A stretch of DNA of 11,096 nucleotides from CBDIHP01 sp965279195 (GTDB lineage Bacteria; Planctomycetota; Planctomycetia; Isosphaerales; Isosphaeraceae). The DNA lies in contig CBDIHP010000004.1 of the NCBI GenBank assembly GCA_965279195.1, positions 1 through 11,096 on the forward strand. The letters are read 5' to 3'. Position 1 is the stretch's first letter. Each line of letters starts with the position of its first letter. The notes under the pieces are model-generated. The model did no database searches, was not told the origin of the DNA, and was given only the letters and a program-made list of their open reading frames with translations. This document shows positions 1 to 6,657 of this stretch, piece by piece. A program made the translations under genes and the position numbers.

Positions 1-251
1 TTCGGGAGACTTGCTTACGCCTGAAGGACGTACGCCCGTTTGGTGTCTGGATGCCCTGACATCGCGGGTGGCGTTGCGGCAGCAAAACTGTCCACGGGCG
101 GAGCCAGTCCGGCTCCGGAGTGGGGATTTCGCCCGGAAAGACCGGGCGAACCGGGATGGAGCCTGGATCCTACGGGGTCTCGATCGCAGGCTATAGGGTT
201 CCGAGGAGCGTTGAGGATGTCGGTGGTCCGGCTCCCGCTTGAGGCTCCTCA
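1..251. other. Non-coding leader region upstream of the kinase
   Basis: No frame in this stretch shows the strong G/C third-position bias or recognisable protein motifs seen in the real genes, so I see no gene and no tail of one. It contains the perfect hairpin at 128-150 and a weaker one near 104-118 (GAGCC, AGTCC, GGCTC). I cannot pick out a convincing -35/-10 pair. It presumably holds the end of an upstream unit's transcript and the promoter and 5' leader of the kinase gene. Confidence 0.5.
128..150. repeat. 9-bp perfect inverted repeat (hairpin) upstream of kinase
   Basis: TTCGCCCGG at 128-136 and CCGGGCGAA at 142-150 pair perfectly across a 5-base loop (AAAGA). The stem would be very stable in RNA or as a cruciform. 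No T-tract follows on either strand, so it is not a classical intrinsic terminator. It could end an upstream transcript, be a dispersed palindrome, or be a leader structure of the kinase mRNA. The sequence alone does not decide. Confidence 0.55.
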
Positions 252-269
252 TTGCTGGCAAGCAGACCC

Positions 270-3200
270 ATGTCCGAGCTGATCGTTGAGCAGGCGCTCC
301 AACTCGCGATCCTGGCATACCAGAACGGCCTCCTCACCGGGCCGGGGCTGGCCCGCGTCGTCGACAACTGGTCCGCCCGACCCTCCAGGGACATCGTCGA
401 CCTGATCATCGAATGCGGTCAGGGCGATTCCGAGTCGATCCGGGCGTCCCTGATCCTGCTGGCGACGAGGGCCAGCGGCGGACTCTCGACGCGAGGCGCC
501 TTGCTCGCGGCGACCGTCGACCTCCCCTCCGCACACGCGTCCGATCCGGATGAGACCGGTTGCATCTCGCCCCTGACGTGGGATTCCGGGACGCCCGTCC
601 CCAGCAAGCACCGCGAGGCCGGGGCACCCGTCACGAGCGACCTTGGATCCTCGGGTGGGATCCGCTACACGAAAGAAAATGTCCACGCGAAGGGCGGGCT
701 CGGGGTCGTCTTCATCGCCAGAGATCGGGAACTGAACCGCAAGGTCGCCCTCAAGGAGATCCAGGAGGAGCAGACCAAACGCCCTTTGGCGCAAGAGCGT
801 TTCGTCCTGGAGGCCGAGATCACCGGGCGGCTCGAACACCCGGGGATCGTCCCCGTTTATGGCCTGGGTGCCTATCCCGACGGCCGGCCATTCTACGCGA
901 TGCGGTTCATCCAGGGGGACAGCCTTGAGGCCTCGTGCCTGGCATTCCACCGCACGCACGAACGATCCCCCGACGCGAGCGCCCGGGCCGTGGCCCTCCG
1001 GGGGCTCCTGCGCCGGTTCCTCGACGTCTGCAACGCCCTGGAATATGCTCACTCGCGAGGGATCCTCCACCGCGACATCAAGCCCGCGAACATCATGGTC
1101 GGCGACTACGGCGAGACCCTGGTCGTCGACTGGGGCCTCGCGCGGGTGATGGATCCCGCCGCCCGGCCGACGAGCGATCTCGGCGCCGACCCCGCGGACT
1201 TCCAATCGCTCATCGGCCATGCAGCCACGGTGGAGGGCTCGATCGTCGGCACCCCCGGCTTCATGAGCCCCGAGCAGGCGTCCGGCGTCGTCGACGGACT
1301 CGGCCCGGCCAGCGACATTTATTCACTCGGTGCGACCCTTTATACGATCCTCACCGGCCGCGGCCCCTTCCCGGAGATCTCGCCCATCCCCGCGATCCTG
1401 CTCCGGGTCCGCAGCGGCGACTTCCCCGCGCCGAGGTCGATCCACCCCGAGATCCCCAGGGGGCTCGACGCCATCTGCCTCAAGGCCATGGCGCTCCGCC
1501 CCGGCGATCGATACCCGACCGCCCGCGCCCTGGCCGATGACCTCGAACGCTGGCTGGCGGATGAGCCGGTCGTCGCCCTGCCCGAGGGCCGGATCGAACG
1601 CCTGTCTCGCTGGACGAGGCAGCACCGCCAGGTCACCGTCTCCGCGGCCGTGGCCCTGCTCCTGGTGGCCACAGTCGCGACCTCGGCCTCGATCGTGGTC
1701 GAGTCGGCCAGGCGGTCTGAGAGCCAGGAGAAGAACAAGGCGCAGCACGCGCTGCTCGTCGCGCGGGCCGCGAGCGCGCGGGCCGAGGCGGCCCTCGCGT
1801 CCGAGAGCAAGGCGCTCGCCGCCGCCAACGAGTCCGGCGCGCAGGCCGACCGGAACTTCCGGAAGGCCCGGCAGACCGTCGACGACTTCCTCACCGCCGT
1901 CAGCGAGTCGGAGGATCTCAAGCTCCTGCCCGACGCCCAGGCCTTCCGACGCACGCTCCTGGAGAAGGCCCGCGACTACTACCGCGACTTCCTCCATGGC
2001 CGCGCGACGGACGAGGCCCTCCGCTGGGAAGTCGGCCTCGCGACCGACCGGCTCGGCAGCGTCGTGGCCGAGATCGGCTCGCTCCATGACGCCCTCGCCC
2101 TGCATTCCGAGGCGATCCGCCTGCTCGAGCCCCGGGCCGTCGCCGAGCCGTCCGACGACGATGTTCAATACACGCTCGCGCGGGCCCGCGCCAATCTCGC
2201 GGCCCTGGAGAAGCAGGCCGGGCACGAGGACCGCGCGGAGGCCTCGTTCCGAGAAGGCATCAAGATCCTGGAAACCCTGACGAAATCCCAACCCGACCAG
2301 GCCTTCTACCAGGAGGCGCTCGCCCGGTTCCTGGATCACCTGGCGGGGATCCTGATCGAGGGCAAGCGCGCGGCCGAAGGCGACCGGCTCCAGGCCCGCT
2401 CGATCGCGATTCGCCGCCGGCTCGTCCAGGCCCATCCCCGCGACAACGTCTTCCGCGAAGGCTACGCCGGCGCACTCAACGCCCTGGGGAACCGGCAGGC
2501 CCAGACCGGCAAGATCGACGACGCCCGCCGCTCGCTCACCCGCGCGGTCGAGGTCGCCGAGGCGATGGCCCAGGATGCCCCGCGCATGGCCCAGCATCAG
2601 GCGAGGCTCGCGTCGTTCCTCAATGATCTTGCCGGGCTCCTCCAGCAGATCGGGCACCCGAAGGAATCCCAGCAGACGTTCGCGAGGGCCCTGGGATTGA
2701 TCGAGGTCCTCGTGCGTGAGAATCCCAAGGTCCTCACATACAAGCAAAGCCTGGCCGAGACCCTGAACCGCGTCGGGCTGGCGCAGAGCAGGACGGGCAA
2801 GGGGCCCGATGCCGAACGTTCCTACGGCTGGGCCGTCGAACTCGGCGAGGAACTCGTCCGCGACAACCCCGACGCCACCGACTTCCAGGCCAACCTCGCG
2901 CAGGCGCTCGGGAGCCTCGGCCAGATCCTCCGGGGCAACGGCCAGGCCGACGAGGCCGAGCACTGCATCGCCCGGGCGATCTCGGCATATGAGACGCTCC
3001 ACCGCCGCAGCCCCGATGTGTTGAAATATCAGGATGGGCTCGCGAGCGAACTCGCCCACCTGGCCGAACTCCAGCGGCGCGCGGGCCGACCGGCGGAGGC
3101 CGAGCGGTCGTACCGCAAGGCCCTGACAATCCGCAAGGCCCTCGTCCACGCCTCGCCGCGCGTGCCGGACTATCGCAGCAGCTACAGCGACGCCCTGGGC

Positions 3201-3680
3201 GGCCTGGCCGGCCTGCTGGCCGCCACCGGCCGGGCCGATCAGGCGATCCCCTTGTATCGCGAGGCCGTCGGCAATCAGAATCAGGCCCTCTGGACCGAGC
3301 CGAAGAACACCAAGTTCTGGAAGTCGATCGACACCCTGCTCCTCGGCCAGGCCGGCGCGTTGCGGAGCGTCGGCAACGGCAAAGAGGCCGCGTCCGCCAC
3401 ACGTCAGCGCACAAAGATCTGGGCCTCCGTCAACTTTCAGGAATACGAGGCCGCCCGCGAGTTCGCGCTCTGCCTCCCGATCCTCCGGGGCCCCGACGTC
3501 GAATCCATCGCCGCCGAGGCCGTCCGCACCCTCCGCAACGCCGTCGCGCACGGCTGGAACGACGCCCCGAGGCTCGCCCACGACCCCGCCTTCGCTCCCC
3601 TCAGACCGCGCGAGGACTTCCAGCAAATCCTCCAGGGCCTCCAGGACCGCACCCTCCCCGCAAACCCTTTCGTCCGCTAG
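270..3680 (+). CDS. Membrane Ser/Thr protein kinase with C-terminal TPR-like repeats
   Basis: Predicted 1136-residue Hanks-type Ser/Thr kinase that phosphorylates proteins in the cytoplasm. Residues 1-60 resemble the short N-terminal module of planctomycete kinases. The kinase domain runs from about 135 to 435: glycine loop AKGGLG (first Gly replaced by Ala), VALK lysine K162, HRDIKPAN with catalytic D269, DWG (D287) instead of DFG, then GTPGFMSPEQ and SDIYSLG. One hydrophobic helix lies at about 455-477, followed by a charged, Ala-rich probable coiled coil to about 545. Nine exact 48-residue TPR-like units follow (604-1035), then a C-terminal module (RNAVAHGWND...LRPREDF) common at the end of these proteins. 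By topology the repeats would lie outside the cytoplasmic membrane, possibly as the sensor or docking part. ATG 270 is chosen because the N-terminal module begins there. A TTG at 252 has a GAGG at suitable spacing and would add six residues. No sigma-factor gene is adjacent. The substrate and signal are unknown. Confidence 0.95.
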   Translation: MSELIVEQALQLAILAYQNGLLTGPGLARVVDNWSARPSRDIVDLIIECGQGDSESIRASLILLATRASGGLSTRGALLAATVDLPSAHASDPDETGCISPLTWDSGTPVPSKHREAGAPVTSDLGSSGGIRYTKENVHAKGGLGVVFIARDRELNRKVALKEIQEEQTKRPLAQERFVLEAEITGRLEHPGIVPVYGLGAYPDGRPFYAMRFIQGDSLEASCLAFHRTHERSPDASARAVALRGLLRRFLDVCNALEYAHSRGILHRDIKPANIMVGDYGETLVVDWGLARVMDPAARPTSDLGADPADFQSLIGHAATVEGSIVGTPGFMSPEQASGVVDGLGPASDIYSLGATLYTILTGRGPFPEISPIPAILLRVRSGDFPAPRSIHPEIPRGLDAICLKAMALRPGDRYPTARALADDLERWLADEPVVALPEGRIERLSRWTRQHRQVTVSAAVALLLVATVATSASIVVESARRSESQEKNKAQHALLVARAASARAEAALASESKALAAANESGAQADRNFRKARQTVDDFLTAVSESEDLKLLPDAQAFRRTLLEKARDYYRDFLHGRATDEALRWEVGLATDRLGSVVAEIGSLHDALALHSEAIRLLEPRAVAEPSDDDVQYTLARARANLAALEKQAGHEDRAEASFREGIKILETLTKSQPDQAFYQEALARFLDHLAGILIEGKRAAEGDRLQARSIAIRRRLVQAHPRDNVFREGYAGALNALGNRQAQTGKIDDARRSLTRAVEVAEAMAQDAPRMAQHQARLASFLNDLAGLLQQIGHPKESQQTFARALGLIEVLVRENPKVLTYKQSLAETLNRVGLAQSRTGKGPDAERSYGWAVELGEELVRDNPDATDFQANLAQALGSLGQILRGNGQADEAEHCIARAISAYETLHRRSPDVLKYQDGLASELAHLAELQRRAGRPAEAERSYRKALTIRKALVHASPRVPDYRSSYSDALGGLAGLLAATGRADQAIPLYREAVGNQNQALWTEPKNTKFWKSIDTLLLGQAGALRSVGNGKEAASATRQRTKIWASVNFQEYEAAREFALCLPILRGPDVESIAAEAVRTLRNAVAHGWNDAPRLAHDPAFAPLRPREDFQQILQGLQDRTLPANPFVR
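2079..3374 (+). repeat. Nine tandem 48-codon TPR-like repeats within the kinase
   Basis: The coding sequence divides into nine consecutive units of exactly 144 bases, each encoding 48 residues with no insertion or deletion. Each starts near a turn such as QADEAE, RPAEAE or KGPDAE, carries A or R at positions 10-11, a P around position 24, and ends in a turn Gly at position 48 in most copies. The DNA copies are diverged, so this is an old protein-level repeat and not a recent expansion. The pattern matches the extended TPR-like units of planctomycete kinases, which form stacked helical pairs. Confidence 0.85.
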
Positions 3681-3686
3681 AGGGGG

Positions 3687-3790
3687 CCACCGCAGGGGCA
3701 ACGCAGGGGGGCAACGCAGGGGGTGCAACGCAGGGGGGCAACGCAGGGACATGCAAGGCGCAACGCAGAGAACGCAGGGACATGCAACGC
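3687..3790. repeat. Degenerate 13-nt tandem repeat, core GCAACGCAG plus G-run
   Basis: Copies of GCAACGCAG start at 3698, 3711, 3725, 3738 and 3760, with diverged or partial copies around 3688, 3771 and 3784. Most spacings are 13 or 14 bases. The first five G-runs are 3 to 6 bases long and are separated mostly by the 7-base loop CAACGCA. Two copies carry ACATGCAA (3749 and 3780). The array begins within ten bases of the kinase stop codon. The function is unknown; an intergenic dispersed repeat or a replication-slippage product is most likely. Confidence 0.8.
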
Positions 3791-3867
3791 ATCCGAAGGA
3801 GGGCCAACGCGGGGGGACGTGCGACGTTTTGTGGGGGAGCAGGGCGTGAGCGTATCCGGGTCGCTGG

Positions 3868-3941
3868 AACCTTGCGGGGAGGATCGGCCTGGCGGACGAC
3901 CATCCTGGCCCGCTTCGGTGGGCCTCCTAGCCCGCAAGGTT
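3868..3941. repeat. 11-bp inverted repeat with nested TTCG-tetraloop hairpin
   Basis: AACCTTGCGGG (3868-3878) is perfectly repeated in inverted form as CCCGCAAGGTT (3931-3941). Nested near its right arm, GGCCCGC (3907-3913) pairs with GTGGGCC (3918-3924) around TTCG, one G-T wobble included. In RNA this is a cUUCGg tetraloop, an unusually stable cap. The whole could fold as a branched RNA or a cruciform. Candidate roles are a factor-assisted terminator or 3'-end stabiliser for the kinase mRNA, a structured small RNA, or a small palindromic dispersed element. Confidence 0.6.
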
Positions 3942-4023
3942 CGCCCATTCGGCGGTTGCGCGACAAATCTCTCAGGTTTTCCGTTCTCCTTTACCCCGGC
4001 GATTTCTCACGTTCCTGGCAGAG

Positions 4024-4041
4024 GCCCGGGATTTCCCGGGC
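4024..4041. repeat. 7-bp hairpin 21 nt before the 4063 start codon
   Basis: GCCCGGG at 4024-4030 and CCCGGGC at 4035-4041 pair perfectly around ATTT. It ends 21 bases before the start codon of the next gene and would sit in its 5' leader just before the GAGGA ribosome-binding sequence (4054-4058). It may modulate translation, or be a chance GC palindrome in GC-rich DNA. Confidence 0.4.
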
Positions 4042-4062
4042 TGCCCAACCTGCGAGGATGCC

Positions 4063-5145
4063 ATGAGTATCGCCGAACTCGAAGTCCCCAGCGCCCGGAC
4101 GCTGGCCAATCGCGAGAATGCGAAGAAGAGCACGGGGCCGAAGACGGCCGAGGGGAAGGCGCGGTCGCGGGGGAATGCCTTCAAGCATGGGCTGGCCGGG
4201 CAGGGGGTGGTATGGCCGGGGGAGGAGGCCGGGGCGATGGAGGCGTTCGTCGCCGAGCAGGTTGAACTCGACCGACCGCAGGACGCCCGCGAGGCCTGGC
4301 TGGCCCGGCGCGCGGCCGTCTCGGCCTGGCAGGTCGAGCGAGGCGAGTCGATGGAAGCCCTGAATGCGCAAATCCTTGCGGCAAACGGCGTGGATGCCGA
4401 GCTGGCCCGGCGGGCCGACGAAGTCGAGCGGCTGGTCGCCCTCCTGCCGGAGTCCCCCGCGCGGGCCGTCCGCCACCTGCTCCGCACCGCCGAGGGCTGC
4501 GAGTGGATCCTCGCCGCACTCTGGGAACTCGCCGAGGCGGTCGACTCAGACCGCCCTGTCCTCGACGCCGCCCGCGTCGACGCCCTCTGCCGGCCTCCCC
4601 AGCCCGGCCTCCTCGCCCCATCCCGCGCCGGCCGCCTGGCCTACGCCATCGTCCTCGGCGAGGCCGACCCCTCCGCCCACGCCGAACTCGCCACCCACCT
4701 GTTGCGCCGGATCTCTGAGGTCGAGACCCTGCTCTCCGCCCACCGCGACCGCCCGGACCCGGCCCTGGAGCACGCCGCCCTGGCCGCCAGCTTCGACCAG
4801 TCCCCCGCCGGCGAACGCCTCCGCCGCTACCACCGCGCCAACCTCCGCCAGCGCGAGAAGTGCCTCGCCGAACTCGACGCCTGGCGCGAAACCCGCGAGT
4901 CCCGCGAATCCCTCCCCCTCCAAACCGACCTCATCCCGCCCCCCGTTCCTCAACCCGAACTCCCGGCCTCCGAGAAAGTTGCGACCATCTCCGGGGCCGC
5001 CCATTGGCTTCGTTCCGCCACCCAGGCCGAACCCCATCGCCCCACCCTCGAAACCCCCGACATCCCCGGCCCGACCGGCCTCGACACGACGCCCGGCCCG
5101 ATGAAGACGGGGCGGGAGGCCCGGTCCTGTGGTCCCGTGCTGTGA
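4063..5145 (+). CDS. Uncharacterised protein with NA-KKSTGPKT...NA-KHGL N-terminal motif
   Basis: A 360-residue soluble protein with no signal peptide or membrane segment. Residues 16-44 hold a basic motif (NRENAKKSTGPKTAEGKARS, then NAFKHGL) that I recognise from many proteins of unknown function in Planctomycetes and other soil bacteria. Its Lys/Arg/Gly/Pro make-up suggests nucleic-acid contact, but that is inference. Residues 55-270 are Ala/Arg/Glu/Leu-rich and probably helical. The last 60 or so residues are Pro-rich and look disordered. The ATG is preceded by GAGGA four bases away, a slightly short spacing. Codons in the first 200 bases favour G endings, while the rest favours C endings, a shift that could mark a separately acquired N-terminal module. 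G/C third-position bias and the motif together make this a real gene. Function unknown. Confidence 0.85.
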   Translation: MSIAELEVPSARTLANRENAKKSTGPKTAEGKARSRGNAFKHGLAGQGVVWPGEEAGAMEAFVAEQVELDRPQDAREAWLARRAAVSAWQVERGESMEALNAQILAANGVDAELARRADEVERLVALLPESPARAVRHLLRTAEGCEWILAALWELAEAVDSDRPVLDAARVDALCRPPQPGLLAPSRAGRLAYAIVLGEADPSAHAELATHLLRRISEVETLLSAHRDRPDPALEHAALAASFDQSPAGERLRRYHRANLRQREKCLAELDAWRETRESRESLPLQTDLIPPPVPQPELPASEKVATISGAAHWLRSATQAEPHRPTLETPDIPGPTGLDTTPGPMKTGREARSCGPVL

Positions 5146-5206
5146 CCGTGAGGGCGGGTTCGGGCGAAACAGGAGCCTCGCGCGGACGGCCGGCCCTGGC
5201 GATGGG

Positions 5207-5638
5207 TCAGGGGGCGGGCTTCTTGAGTTCGAACAGGACGTTGAAGGGGGGGACCTTTGCGGCGTCCGCGTCGAAGGTCTTGGGGCGGGCACCCGAGTTG
5301 TAACAGATCCAGAGGCGGTCGCCTTCTCGCTTGTAGATACCCTTGAAGACGGCCCCGTCTGGTCCCTTGAGGTCGATGGTCGCCGGGTTCGGGCGGGGGT
5401 CGATGGTGACGTTCAAGGGCTTCGGCGCGGGCTTGTTCTTCCAGATGATGATCGCCTTGCCGTCCTTGAACTCCATCGCGTCGTCCCTGTCGCGGACGCC
5501 GGTCTCCTTGTTCTGGACCCGGCAGGAGACGACCGTCCAGTAGCCGTCGAGCGACTTGCGGGCCGCGACCTCGGCGGGGGCGGGTTTGGGGTCGTCGGGC
5601 GCGATCATCAGGGCGAGGGCCAGGGTCGCGGTCAGCAT
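5207..5638 (-). CDS. TIGR03067 lipocalin-like domain protein, exported
   Basis: A 143-residue protein. It has a short hydrophobic N-terminus (MLTATLALALMIA) that probably serves as a signal peptide despite lacking the usual positive charges, then the TIGR03067 planctomycete domain over most of its length. Visible signatures are LDGYWTVVSC at the start of the barrel, DAMEFKDGKAII, a central PNPATIDL and the late RLWICYNSGARPKTF. The family is a lipocalin-like beta-barrel of unknown ligand, much expanded in planctomycetes and usually predicted to be extracytoplasmic. ATG 5638 has GGAG eight bases upstream. The gene converges on the 4063 gene with 61 bases between stops. It lies 195 bases downstream of the 5834-6514 gene with a palindrome between, so a promoter of its own is likely. 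Confidence 0.9.
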   Translation of the reverse strand: MLTATLALALMIAPDDPKPAPAEVAARKSLDGYWTVVSCRVQNKETGVRDRDDAMEFKDGKAIIIWKNKPAPKPLNVTIDPRPNPATIDLKGPDGAVFKGIYKREGDRLWICYNSGARPKTFDADAAKVPPFNVLFELKKPAP

Positions 5639-5816
5639 GGTCGGGGCTCCGTTCCGTCTGGATGCCGGTGGATGCGTTCCCGATCACGAGACGGGGAATT
5701 GCCGCCGATGTCAACACATTTTCGGATGAGCGGCGGGGCGAGCCTCGATGGTTCGATGGGAACGCGCCCGCCGTTCGTGGGCCCGAGATGGGGATATTGC
5801 TTCATGCCCTGGCTGT

Positions 5817-5836
5817 GGTGGGCGATGCCCACCCTA
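5817..5836 (-). repeat. 7-bp palindrome fused to a stop codon, possible dispersed repeat
   Basis: GGTGGGC (5817-5823) and GCCCACC (5827-5833) pair perfectly around GAT. The next three bases (5834-5836) are the TAG stop of the minus-strand gene, so on that strand the element reads TAGGGTGGGC-ATC-GCCCACC. From memory, a near-identical GGTGGGCA-TGCCCACC palindrome is scattered between genes in many planctomycetes; I cannot verify that here. It may act as a mRNA 3'-end hairpin for the gene it follows. No T-tract is present. Confidence 0.55.
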
Positions 5837-6514
5837 CTTGGGGGCGGGGAGGCCGATCTTCTCTTCTTCGCGTTCGGTGAGAATATGACGGGGTGTGATC
5901 AGATAGAAGCGTTTGCGGCCGGGATGGTCGGGGTGGTCCTTCCGGAGGACCACCGTGGTGCCCTCCGCGATCGTCGCCTTGAGCAACCGGGCGGCGGGGC
6001 GGGGCCCGCCGGGTTCGCCTTCGATCGCCATCAGGTCGAGGGCGAAGGCGTATCGAGTGGGGATGTCCTCGCGGCCTGGGGGCGGGATGGCCGCTTGCTC
6101 CGTGGCCTTGACGTCGAGGCCCGAATGTCCCTCGGCGAAACCCCAGAAATCGGGCTTCCCGTCGATGAGCGTTTTCCTGGGGAAGGCCCGCAGGGTCGCG
6201 GCCTGACCTGGTGCGATCTCGATGGGCCTGCGCAGGTCGATCGGGATCATGATCACGGCGAACTTGCCGTCGTCGAGCTTCACGCTGGTACGCCCAGCGG
6301 TTGTGACGAGGTTCAACTTGTCGACATCGGTTTCGATCCGGATGCCTTCCATCGCAATCATCGGCGGGTTGGGTGGGACGCGCTTCGCGGGGCGGGGTGT
6401 CGGGGCCTGCGGCGGCAACTCGGCGGCGGAAGCGAGCAGGGCGGCGGGGGCGGCGAGTACCAGCAAGATGAGAGGGCGGATCAGGGCGCGGCGGTGGCGG
6501 GGTGGGGGCGTCAT
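5834..6514 (-). CDS. Exported protein of unknown function
   Basis: A 226-residue protein. From ATG 6514 it begins with a typical signal sequence: basic RHRRALIR, hydrophobic PLILLVLAAPAALL and an ASA-type cleavage site near residue 29. The signal is followed by a Pro-rich linker (PPQAPTPRPAKRVPPNPP). The rest is a mixed beta-rich extracytoplasmic region (for example KFAVIMIPIDLRRPIEIAPG and FYLITPRHILTEREEE) that I cannot assign to a family. AGGAG lies nine bases upstream of the chosen start. Coding-like sequence continues in frame upstream for at least 19 codons (LTPAAADPPLRERIQEILG) without an obvious start, and resembles the segment before the last helix of M56/BlaR1-type membrane proteins. 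The true protein may therefore be longer or a remnant. It lies 143 bases downstream of DUF1501 on the same strand. Confidence 0.75.
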   Translation of the reverse strand: MTPPPRHRRALIRPLILLVLAAPAALLASAAELPPQAPTPRPAKRVPPNPPMIAMEGIRIETDVDKLNLVTTAGRTSVKLDDGKFAVIMIPIDLRRPIEIAPGQAATLRAFPRKTLIDGKPDFWGFAEGHSGLDVKATEQAAIPPPGREDIPTRYAFALDLMAIEGEPGGPRPAARLLKATIAEGTTVVLRKDHPDHPGRKRFYLITPRHILTEREEEKIGLPAPK

Positions 6515-6657
6515 GCCGAGGATCTCCTGGATACGTTCGCGGAGCGGGGGATCGGCCGCGGCCGGGGTGAGGCGGTTCGGCGGATGTTGGGGCCAACCCG
6601 ATCGCTGGCGGGCGTGGCGCGCGGGAGCGAGCTTCTGCACTCCGGGCGTCTGGGAGA

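Larger units (their letters stand above)
3681..4062. other. Structured non-coding spacer between the kinase and the next gene
   Basis: This 382-base stretch holds no credible gene. Open frames here translate to low-complexity Gln/Arg/Gly sequence without G/C-biased third positions. Three elements are visible: a G-rich tandem repeat directly after the kinase stop (about 3687-3790), a long inverted repeat with a nested hairpin (3868-3941), and a 7-bp hairpin just before the next start codon (4024-4041). The piece between 3943 and 4020 is less GC-rich than its surroundings and is the likeliest promoter location for the downstream gene, but I see no clear consensus. Confidence 0.6.

Noticed and set aside
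252..269. TTG start codon of the kinase at 252
   Set aside because: GAGG at 241-244 has acceptable spacing, but it is part of a GAGG-CT-CCTC palindrome, and the family-like N-terminus begins at ATG 270. Kept as the alternative start.
1323..3752. 809-codon open frame on the minus strand opposite the kinase
   Set aside because: It is antisense to a clear kinase and TPR gene. Its length follows from high GC and C-ending codons on the sense strand, and it shows no recognisable domain. Other minus-strand frames at 249-1220 and 2734-3414 are rejected for the same reason.
3698..3790. CRISPR-like array
   Set aside because: The repeat unit is only 9-13 bases, degenerate, and lacks unique spacers of uniform 30-40 base length. 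No cas genes are nearby.
4364..5104. 246-codon Pro/Ser/Arg-rich frame overlapping the 4063 gene
   Set aside because: Same-strand out-of-frame shadow; its third positions correspond to second positions of the real gene and show no G/C coding preference.
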